From assembly GCA_965370435.1 (NCBI GenBank), contig CBDUUP010000148.1, forward strand, positions 1 to 9,884: a DNA stretch of 9,884 bases. Direction: 5' to 3'. Under the pieces are notes generated by a model. It saw only the letters and a list, made by a program, of their open reading frames with translations. It did not search any database and was not told where the DNA came from. Shown in pieces: positions 1 to 5,112 of the stretch. The number at the start of each line of letters is the position of its first letter. Within the stretch, counting starts at the first letter, position 1. The DNA is from CBDUUP01 sp965370435 (lineage in GTDB: Bacteria; Chloroflexota; Anaerolineae; Anaerolineales; UBA11579). The position numbers and the translations under genes were made by a program.

Positions 1-515
1 AGGCGGACGTCGCGGTGAGCCATCAGCGCCAGGGGAGCCAGAAAGTGCTGGCAGAATTGGCGGTAAGCCACCCAGGGTTTCCCCTCCGGGTACATCTCGA
101 AGGAGAGAGTGTCGATCAAGACCGGGCGGCCCTGGTGGAATTGAATGTTGTAAGCGCTGCTGTCCTTGAGCGACATGCCGAAGTCCAGAGCCCGCTGTTG
201 GATCTTCAAGGTGGTCAGGGCGGCGTCCTTGAGCTGGCTGAAGCACCACTCGTAGGGGTAGGAAATGAAGGCCAGCGCCTCCGGCTGGATGACCTTATAA
301 GCCAATTCCGCCTCGGCGGGAGGGACTTCGACCTCCTGGTGAGGGATCAGCAAGCCCTCGTCCACCAGAGCCTGATAGAGCTTGGAGGCCATCAAATGGT
401 CGTAGTTCTCCCCGTACCCCCGGTTGATCTGGCGGTAGAGCGTTCCCTGGCGGGTGAATAGAAATCCGCTGGGATCGCGGAAGGAGGCGGAGAGGCGTTG
501 GCTATTCTTGGTCAT
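1..515 (-). CDS. Probable SAM-dependent methyltransferase, N-terminal part (runs off left edge)
   Basis: An open minus-strand frame begins at the ATG whose first base is 515 and stays open to base 1, giving about 171 residues without a stop. The protein starts MTKNSQRLSASFRDPSGF and contains the runs YRQINRGYGENYDHLM, SYPYEWCFSQLKDAALTTL and GMSLKDSSAYNIQF. I recognise these as the N-terminal part of a family usually annotated as class I SAM-dependent methyltransferase or NoeA-like nodulation protein, often found in surface-polysaccharide loci. The Rossmann methyltransferase core would lie beyond the edge and cannot be checked. The start overlaps the end of the upstream membrane-protein gene by 14 bases and has no convincing Shine-Dalgarno sequence, so translation is probably coupled. 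The reading frame is well supported; the function rests on family recognition only, and the methyl acceptor is unknown. Confidence 0.75.
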   Translation of the reverse strand, partial: MTKNSQRLSASFRDPSGFLFTRQGTLYRQINRGYGENYDHLMASKLYQALVDEGLLIPHQEVEVPPAEAELAYKVIQPEALAFISYPYEWCFSQLKDAALTTLKIQQRALDFGMSLKDSSAYNIQFHQGRPVLIDTLSFEMYPEGKPWVAYRQFCQHFLAPLALMAHRDVR

Positions 516-729
516 CGCCGTCGTCGGGCGCAGGCTCAGACTTGGAGAATACCCGCTTGAAGAAAGAGATGATCCGTCCCCAGGAATTGCGCAGCACCAG
601 CGCCGCCCCCAGCAAAGAAGCTATCAGCAGTTGGATCAGGATACTGCCGGAGCCGGGGTCCAGATAAGCCTGGGCCTGGCGCAGGGGCGGGGTCAGCAGG
701 GCGATGGTTTCAACTATTTTTGGAAGCAT
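502..729 (-). CDS. Small YLDPGSGS membrane protein (75 aa)
   Basis: This is a 75-residue protein with a short N-terminal segment, the motif YLDPGSGS at residues 22-29, one hydrophobic stretch at about 30-47 (a likely single transmembrane helix), a basic juxtamembrane part (RNSWGRIISFFKR) and an acidic tail. Small proteins with a YLDPGSGS-type motif before a single helix recur in bacteria beside polysaccharide and methyltransferase genes; I know of no established function. The start is supported by GAGG five bases upstream of the ATG. The gene begins 39 bases after the acyltransferase-fusion gene and overlaps the methyltransferase start, so it sits inside the operon. A role as a membrane anchor or partner for the downstream methyltransferase is a guess from position. 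Confidence 0.72.
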   Translation of the reverse strand: MLPKIVETIALLTPPLRQAQAYLDPGSGSILIQLLIASLLGAALVLRNSWGRIISFFKRVFSKSEPAPDDGDDQE

Positions 730-768
730 AGATACCTCGTTCAGATATGAGTGCGGAGATTGAATCTC

Positions 769-1887
769 CTATTTTGATGGCTTGGATTTTGACTCTTTCG
801 GCCAGATGGTCCCGGCGCGCACCACGCCGCCCTCCGGCAGGTCGCTTTTGACCGTGGCGCTGTTGCCGATGCGGGCGCGCGCGCCTATATTGACATTCAA
901 GTTCACCGTCACCCCCATCCCGATCAGGACGCCTTCCCCCACTTTAACCGCGCCCGCCAGGATAGCGCCCGGAGCGACGTTGACGTAATCGCCCAACACG
1001 CAGTCGTGGGAGATGATGGCCCCGGTGTTGACGATGCCGCCAAAGCCGATTTGCACGTCGGTGCCCACGTAGGCCAGGGGGAAGACCTGCACGCCCGGCG
1101 TGAGGGCGGCGCTGGCCTCGATGACGGCGGTGGGATGCGCCACCGGCGGGCAGACGAACCGGGCTGCCGCCAACTTCTCAAAGACCTTCACCCGGCTCAT
1201 GACGTTACCGATACCGCCCACCGCGTTGATGGCCTGGCCGATGCCTTGCTGGTGTAGTTCAGGCAGAACCTCCCCGCCGCCCAGCACGGGCAGGTCCATC
1301 ACCGTGTCGCCCTTGCGCAGCCCGTCGTCCACCACGCCTACGATCCGGTACCTATCCAGGGCGCGCACCAGGTCAATCAAGGCCTTGCCGTGCCCGCCGC
1401 CGCCGTAGATGATGATGGCCTCCGGGTCGAAATCGGTCACGCCGGTTTTCTCTACTATCCCGGATACGTAGCTCTGCACCACGCTCACCGTGACCATCGG
1501 CCCGGTGGGGAGTTGGCTCAGGTCCAGGTTGTGCTGTTGGGCCAGTGCCAGGGCTGGTTGGGTGATTCGCAGACCCTGGGGAACCTCCGCCGAGGTTTCG
1601 TCTTCAGCGGGGGGCGTTTCGATCTCAGGCGGCTGCCAATCGGAGGATGCAGCGATAAAGCAAAACGTCTCTCCGGCCTGCACGGTGTCGCCCTCAGCGT
1701 AGCGCAGCCCCACCACGAACCCGCCGCTCTCCGCGGCGACCTCGGCGGTGGACTTGGTGGTCTCCAACGTGCAGAGCAAGTCGCCTGGAGAAACTTGCTG
1801 GCCTTCGGCGACGTGCAGCCCGGCCAGCAAAGCCTCCGGCTCGTTGGGGTTAATTAAAGGAAATAGGACCGGAATCGCTTCGGACAT
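769..1887 (-). CDS. Lipoyl domain fused to NeuD/PglD-type hexapeptide acyltransferase
   Basis: This 372-residue protein has three parts. Residues 1-80 form a lipoyl/biotinyl domain, with the modifiable lysine at K45 in the motif LETTKST. Residues about 105-142 resemble the peripheral subunit-binding segment of E2 proteins (RITQPALALAQQHNLDLSQL), but the usual glycine-rich GTGxxGR end is degenerate. Residues about 155-364 are a complete NeuD/PglD-like sugar O- or N-acyltransferase: the nucleotide-sugar-binding motif YGGGGHGK is at 161-168, and a left-handed beta-helix follows with SHDC placing the likely catalytic base at H294. The linker at 83-104 is rich in Pro, Glu and Ala, like swinging-arm linkers. 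No E2 catalytic domain (HxxxDG) is present. The gene starts 8 bases after E1 beta ends. I infer that the E1 pair loads this protein's lipoyl arm and that the acyl group goes to a sugar. Lipoylation, substrate and acyl group are unproven. Confidence 0.88.
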   Translation of the reverse strand: MSEAIPVLFPLINPNEPEALLAGLHVAEGQQVSPGDLLCTLETTKSTAEVAAESGGFVVGLRYAEGDTVQAGETFCFIAASSDWQPPEIETPPAEDETSAEVPQGLRITQPALALAQQHNLDLSQLPTGPMVTVSVVQSYVSGIVEKTGVTDFDPEAIIIYGGGGHGKALIDLVRALDRYRIVGVVDDGLRKGDTVMDLPVLGGGEVLPELHQQGIGQAINAVGGIGNVMSRVKVFEKLAAARFVCPPVAHPTAVIEASAALTPGVQVFPLAYVGTDVQIGFGGIVNTGAIISHDCVLGDYVNVAPGAILAGAVKVGEGVLIGMGVTVNLNVNIGARARIGNSATVKSDLPEGGVVRAGTIWPKESKSKPSK

Positions 1888-1895
1888 GCCTATGG

Positions 1896-2897
1896 TTATA
1901 CCATCTTTTGGGCGAGTTGGACAATCCCCTCCAAACTGGGCAGGGCGGCTTCCTCCAGCGGCCCGGAGACAGGGACCGGCGTCTCGGCCGCGCCCAGGCG
2001 GCGGGCGGCTTTCAGTTCAGGGCCGAGTTCCTCGGCGGCCCGGGCCAGAACCTCCGCGCCCCAGCCTAAAGTGAGGGTGCCCTCTTCAATTGCCAGCAGG
2101 CGGCCGGTCCTGCGGATGGAGTTAAGGATCGGCGTCATCTCAAAGGGGGACAACTGGGTCGGAATCACCAATTGAGTGAATATCTCGTGCTCGTAGGCCA
2201 GTTTCAGAGCGGCTTGACGGGCCAGTTCGGCCATGTAGCCATAAGCGGTGAGGGTCAATACCGGCGGCGGCGCGTCGCGGAGAGTCAGGGTGTATGTTGG
2301 GGCATACTCGCCAGTCTCTGTGTGGAGGGTGAATTCGTGGAGCTTCCCGGCATCCTGCAATTTGACCAGATACAACAGCTTATTCTCCACGAAGAGTACC
2401 GGATCGTCGTCTTTCAGGATAGCGTGGGAGAGCAGTTCGCCGGGGTCGCCCAGGGCGCAGGGGGCCAATACCCGCAGCCCCGGCACGCCCAGGAAGAGCT
2501 TCTCCAGGGTTTGGCTGTGAGTGGGGCCGTAGCCCCGCCGCCCGCCCATCGGCGTGCGGATGACCAGAGGGACGCTAACCTGGTCGTTGTACATCCAGCG
2601 GAATTTAGTCAAACTGTTGACCACCTGGTCGGCGATCAGGGTGACGAAGTCTCCAAACATGATCTCGACCACCGGGCGCAGGCCCCGCAGCGCCATCCCC
2701 GCCGCCACGCCTACGATACCCGCCTCGGAGATGGGCGTTGTGATAACACGGTCCGGGAAGGCGGTGGACAGCCCCTCGGCGACCTTGAATGCGCCTCCGT
2801 AGGGGTCAAGCAGGTCTTCGCCGAGGAGGTAGACGCGGTCGTCCTGGGAGAAGGCCTGATGGAGGGCGCGGTTGAGGGCGTTGAGGACGGTGGTCAT
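1896..2897 (-). CDS. TPP-dependent 2-oxoacid dehydrogenase, E1 beta subunit
   Basis: This 333-residue protein has the usual length and order of E1 beta: a pyrimidine-binding transketolase-like domain (about 1-180) and a C-terminal transketolase domain (about 205-330). Visible marks are GED at 26-28, whose glutamate E27 aligns with the residue that activates the thiamine aminopyrimidine ring, TPISEAGIVGVAAGMAL at 54-70, and THSQT with H127, matching the conserved catalytic histidine. With E1 alpha it would form an alpha2-beta2 enzyme that decarboxylates a 2-oxo acid and reductively acylates a lipoyl arm. Its ATG overlaps the E1 alpha stop as ATGA, so translation is coupled. The next gene is the lipoyl-acyltransferase fusion rather than a normal E2. 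The substrate (pyruvate, branched-chain, acetoin-like) cannot be read from the sequence. Confidence 0.93.
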   Translation of the reverse strand: MTTVLNALNRALHQAFSQDDRVYLLGEDLLDPYGGAFKVAEGLSTAFPDRVITTPISEAGIVGVAAGMALRGLRPVVEIMFGDFVTLIADQVVNSLTKFRWMYNDQVSVPLVIRTPMGGRRGYGPTHSQTLEKLFLGVPGLRVLAPCALGDPGELLSHAILKDDDPVLFVENKLLYLVKLQDAGKLHEFTLHTETGEYAPTYTLTLRDAPPPVLTLTAYGYMAELARQAALKLAYEHEIFTQLVIPTQLSPFEMTPILNSIRRTGRLLAIEEGTLTLGWGAEVLARAAEELGPELKAARRLGAAETPVPVSGPLEEAALPSLEGIVQLAQKMV

Positions 2898-3820
2898 GAT
2901 GAGGATTGCAAATTAGGGATTGCAGATTGCAGATTAGGTTGAGGCATCGGATCGTCCAAAGCTTGTTGGAAGGCGAGGGATACTTCGGCGTCAATTTCGG
3001 TTTCGAGGGCGGCGCGTTCTTCTTCGGTCAAGCGCGCTCCGTGGATGGCTATCGGGTCGCGGGTCTGGCGCATCTGGGCGACCTCTTCTTCCGGGCGGGT
3101 ATCGTCGCCCTTGGAGTGGGGGGCGAAGCGATAGGTGTGCAGGATGAGGGCGCGCGGGGCGGTCTCGGTGCGGATCTCCTCAAAGAGTTCCCCCGCGACG
3201 GGCAGGATCTCGCCCACGTCGCTGGTATCCAGTTCACGGCTGGGGATGCCGAAGGCGGTGAACCGAGCGGCAATGTCCCCGGCCAGCGCCAATTCCACCG
3301 GGGTGGTCTGGGCGATGCGGTTGTCCTCCACCACGTAAAGTATCGGCGCATCCCACAGGGCAGCCATGTTGAAGGACTCGTAGATCACACCCTGCCCCAA
3401 AGTGCCGTCCCCCAGGAAGGCCACGGCCAGATTCCCGCTGCCTTTGAATTTTTCAGCCAGGGCCATGCCAGTGGCGATAGGGACGATACTGCCCTGGATG
3501 CCGTTGGAGTAGAAGTCCTTCCACTGCAAGTGCTGGGAGCCTCCCCGCCCGCCGCAAACCCCGGTGGACTTCCCCCTCATCTCGGCGAAGAGCGCCCGCA
3601 TATCGCCTCCGTAAGCCAGGAAGTGGCCGTGCCCCCGGTGGTTGCTGAATACCGCGTCCCCAGGGCGCAGATGGGCGAGCGCGCCGACGGCGTCCGCCTC
3701 CTGGCCTATGCAGGTGTGCGTGGTGCCGAAGAACACTCCCCTGGGGAAGTTCTCCAGCACGGTCTCCTCGAACCGCCGGATGCGGTAGAGGGCGCGGTAA
3801 AGGTCTGGGTTGGATAGCAT
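2894..3820 (-). CDS. TPP-dependent 2-oxoacid dehydrogenase, E1 alpha subunit
   Basis: This 308-residue E1 alpha carries the thiamine-diphosphate motif from GDG at 137-139 to EDN at 165-167 (Mg-diphosphate binding; often ENN in the family), the conserved HRGHGHFLA at 61-69, and the loop HSKGDD at 235-240. Length and order fit the pyruvate/acetoin/branched-chain E1 alpha family, and it should pair with the E1 beta encoded immediately after it. The ATG has no Shine-Dalgarno sequence; a TATAAT hexamer ends 8 bases before it, suggesting a leaderless message. The last 16 or so residues (PQPNLQSAIPNLQSSS) are encoded by a 7-bp-period repeat and look like a non-native tail after the domain's natural end near FQQALDD. 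The enzyme family is clear; its substrate is not. Confidence 0.93.
   Translation of the reverse strand: MLSNPDLYRALYRIRRFEETVLENFPRGVFFGTTHTCIGQEADAVGALAHLRPGDAVFSNHRGHGHFLAYGGDMRALFAEMRGKSTGVCGGRGGSQHLQWKDFYSNGIQGSIVPIATGMALAEKFKGSGNLAVAFLGDGTLGQGVIYESFNMAALWDAPILYVVEDNRIAQTTPVELALAGDIAARFTAFGIPSRELDTSDVGEILPVAGELFEEIRTETAPRALILHTYRFAPHSKGDDTRPEEEVAQMRQTRDPIAIHGARLTEEERAALETEIDAEVSLAFQQALDDPMPQPNLQSAIPNLQSSS
2903..2937. repeat. 7-bp tandem repeat, five degenerate units, inside the E1 alpha 3' end
   Basis: Five consecutive 7-base units of the form (G/A)GATTGC or (A/G)(A/G)ATTAG fill this stretch on the plus strand. On the minus strand it is translated as the C-terminal tail of E1 alpha. Three units equal seven codons, which explains the 7-residue period NLQSAIP/NLQSSS. 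Such arrays are normally intergenic, so here one seems to have expanded into, or been captured by, the coding end. Confidence 0.75.
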
Positions 3821-3828
3821 ACGGGGGA

Positions 3829-3834
3829 ATTATA
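3829..3834 (-). promoter_or_regulatory. Possible leaderless-type -10 box for E1 alpha
   Basis: A perfect TATAAT on the minus strand ends 8 bases before the E1 alpha ATG. Transcription would then start at or next to the ATG, and no Shine-Dalgarno sequence is visible, which fits a leaderless transcript. No good -35 was found at 16-18 bases spacing. That segment consists of degenerate GGT-led 9-base units (3843-3869). Confidence 0.45.
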
Positions 3835-3866
3835 CTCGGTTTGGTTCGGCTGGTCTGACTGGTCGA

Positions 3867-3965
3867 GGTAAACAGGTACACACGTAAACAGGAAAACAGG
3901 GGAACATAGCTGAGACTCATACGCTTTGGCCTTGTCTACTTGTATACCTGTTTCCCTGTTTCCCC
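3867..3965. repeat. Hairpin-forming intergenic repeat, copy 1
   Basis: The left arm begins GGTAAACAGGTACACACG; the right arm contains TGTATACCTGTTTCCC and ends in CCCC at 3965. The outer 24 bases of the left arm pair with the right arm at 20 of 24 positions, leaving a central part of roughly 50 bases. The centre (GAGACTCATACGCTTTGGCCT) and both arms are shared with copy 2 at 4215-4329. The arms are built from degenerate 8-base units of the GTTTACCT type. The stop codon of the 70-residue gene lies just past the copy's right end. Confidence 0.8.
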
Positions 3966-3966
3966 T

Positions 3967-4179
3967 TCAATCAGGAGTTGAGTGTACACTATTGATGATC
4001 CTGGCTAGTCGGATGTCAACTTCAATACCCTCCAAAGGGTCGTCGGGAGGCCAGACGCCCAGCAGGCGCGCTTCTTCCAGCAGCGCCTCCACAATGGCTG
4101 CGTTCTTGGCGTAGTCTGGGGGCGTGTTCCGAATCAGATCACGCTTGAACGCTTCCCAAATCTCTATGTTCTCGATCAT
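3967..4179 (-). CDS. Conserved-looking hypothetical protein, 70 aa
   Basis: This 70-residue protein, starting MIENIEIWEAFKRDLIRNT, is soluble, mixed-charge and mainly helical in appearance, with a conserved-looking core WPPDDPLEGIEVDIRLARI at 43-61. I recall similar short unnamed proteins in Chloroflexota-type genomes but cannot assign a function. The ATG is preceded by GAGAGG four bases upstream, and a TATACT hexamer at 4196-4201 could be its -10 box. It sits alone between two copies of the same hairpin repeat, with its stop codon two bases from copy 1, separating the sugar transferase gene from the E1 operon. It may be a small passenger gene of a repeat-bounded insertion. It has no visible membrane segment or metal-binding cysteines. 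Confidence 0.65.
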   Translation of the reverse strand: MIENIEIWEAFKRDLIRNTPPDYAKNAAIVEALLEEARLLGVWPPDDPLEGIEVDIRLARIINSVHSTPD

Positions 4180-4214
4180 AAGGCCTCTCAGGATAAGTAT
4201 AGCATATTGGGGAA

Positions 4215-4329
4215 GGTAAACAGGTACACACGTAAATACGTAAACAGGGGAAACTTGCTCAGACTCGTCTGCTTTAGCCTTGTCTACGTGTCTACGTGTT
4301 TACCTGTTTACCTGTTTACCTGTTTCCCC
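4215..4329. repeat. Hairpin-forming intergenic repeat, copy 2
   Basis: This copy begins with the same GGTAAACAGGTACACACG as copy 1 and ends in TGTTTCCCC. The left arm pairs with the right arm at 28 of 32 positions counted from the outer end. The right arm is a run of 8-base units, two of GTCTACGT and three of GTTTACCT, then a final GTTTCCCC, so it is longer than in copy 1. The sugar transferase gene reads into the right arm and takes its TAA stop from it. Confidence 0.82.
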
Positions 4330-4948
4330 GTTTTTTTTCGCTTCCCATGAACTCCTCCGACGTCGCCTGCCCCGGCTGGCTGATGCCTTCCCTAGTGACC
4401 ACCTTCCAGAGGGTTATAGCCAATATCTTCACGTCCAGCCAAAAGGACCAGTTGTCCACGTACCACACGTCCAGACGGAACTTATCCTCCCAGGTGAGGT
4501 TGTTGCGCCCGTTGATCTGCGCCCAGCCGGTGAGGCCGGGCAGCACGTTGTGGCGGCGGGCCTGCTCCGGGCTGTAGCGGTCCAGGTACTGCACCAGCAG
4601 AGGGCGCGGCCCCACCAGGCTCATCTCGCCCCGCACCACGTTGAGGAGTTCGGGCAGTTCGTCCAGGCTGGTGGAACGCAGGAAGCGGCCCAATCTGGTC
4701 AGGCGTTCGGCGTCGGGCAGCAGGTTCCCCTCCTCATCCACGGCATCAGTCATGGTGCGGAATTTGTAATTGGTGAAAAGTTGGCCCCGGATTCCGGTCC
4801 GCACCTGGCGGAACAGGACCGGCGAGCCATGAAAAATCCTCACCCACAAGGCCAGCAAGAGCAGGATAGGGGAGATGACCAAACCGCCGATGATGGTCAG
4901 GGTAAGGTCGAGAACACGCTTGGACAAGGGAACCCGCGCAACTGGCAT
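4316..4948 (-). CDS. Polyprenyl-phosphate phosphoglycosyl transferase (PglC/WcaJ-type sugar transferase)
   Basis: This 210-residue bacterial sugar transferase is of the short, PglC-like size without a long N-terminal multi-helix part. It has an N-terminal membrane segment (about 13-37), the membrane-proximal FRQVRTG and KFRTM motifs (46-52, 62-66), the catalytic Asp-Glu pair D96-E97 in TSLDELPEL, GPRP at 113-116, and PGLTGWAQINGRN at 137-149. The family moves a sugar phosphate from a UDP-sugar to undecaprenyl phosphate on the cytoplasmic face, starting capsule, O-antigen or glycoprotein glycan synthesis. It lies upstream of the NeuD/PglD-like acyltransferase, which fits a shared glycan pathway. 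The last six residues (KKRGNR) and the stop come from repeat copy 2. There is no Shine-Dalgarno sequence; TAAAAT ends 6 bases before the ATG. The sugar substrate is unknown. Confidence 0.93.
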   Translation of the reverse strand: MPVARVPLSKRVLDLTLTIIGGLVISPILLLLALWVRIFHGSPVLFRQVRTGIRGQLFTNYKFRTMTDAVDEEGNLLPDAERLTRLGRFLRSTSLDELPELLNVVRGEMSLVGPRPLLVQYLDRYSPEQARRHNVLPGLTGWAQINGRNNLTWEDKFRLDVWYVDNWSFWLDVKILAITLWKVVTREGISQPGQATSEEFMGSEKKRGNR

Positions 4949-4954
4949 ATTGAG

Positions 4955-4960
4955 ATTTTA
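4955..4960 (-). promoter_or_regulatory. Possible leaderless-type -10 box for the sugar transferase
   Basis: TAAAAT on the minus strand ends 6 bases before the ATG at 4948, and no ribosome-binding site is present. The geometry matches a leaderless start, as at the E1 alpha gene. No clear -35 is seen. Confidence 0.35.
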
Positions 4961-5020
4961 CCAGACTAGAGACGAAGCTGTTTTACAGCAGGTATATCCT
5001 CTCAGCCCCAAAGAAAAAAA

Positions 5021-5052
5021 CTTTGTGTCTTCGTGTCTTTGTGCCTTGGTGT
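5021..5052. repeat. 8-bp tandem repeat, four units
   Basis: Four adjacent 8-base units, CTTTGTGT, CTTCGTGT, CTTTGTGC and CTTGGTGT, lie between the sugar transferase start and the lexA terminator. Strings of this CTTTGTGT type are common intergenic filler in several bacterial groups. No coding or regulatory role is evident. Confidence 0.75.
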
Positions 5053-5090
5053 TAAAAAGAAACCCGCCCATACATCCGTGCATAGGCGGG
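5053..5090 (-). terminator. Intrinsic terminator of lexA
   Basis: On the minus strand a 12-bp stem (six G-C-rich pairs CCCGCC/GGCGGG, then six more including two G-U) closes a CGGA loop. It is followed directly by a T-rich run (TTTCTTTTT). It starts 22 bases after the lexA stop codon, as expected for a single-gene unit. Confidence 0.88.
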
Positions 5091-5112
5091 CTAACAATCG
5101 ATTTACTTAAAA

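Noticed and set aside
15..461. Plus-strand open frame of 148 codons
   Set aside because: It is antisense to the methyltransferase N-terminus, whose protein shows recognisable conserved runs; the plus-strand product has no recognisable motif.
755..769. GGAGAT-TGA-ATCTCC as a terminator after the fusion gene
   Set aside because: The stem is only six pairs with no T-run, and the next gene starts 39 bases on with a good ribosome-binding site, so read-through within the operon is more likely.
1888..1910. ATGGT-ATA-ACCAT palindrome at the E1 beta/fusion gene junction as an operator
   Set aside because: It lies inside an 8-base intergenic gap and the end of E1 beta; it is short and has no promoter next to it, so chance is likely.
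2172..3817. Long plus-strand frames opposite E1 beta and E1 alpha (256 and 303 codons)
   Set aside because: Their products are Gly/Gln/Val-rich without domains, while the minus strand encodes clear E1 subunits. They are mirror frames of GC-rich codons.
3867..4329. Possible CRISPR array from the repeated GTTTACCT-like units
   Set aside because: The units are 8 bases and contiguous, with no unique spacers of uniform length and no cas genes. It is a hairpin repeat.
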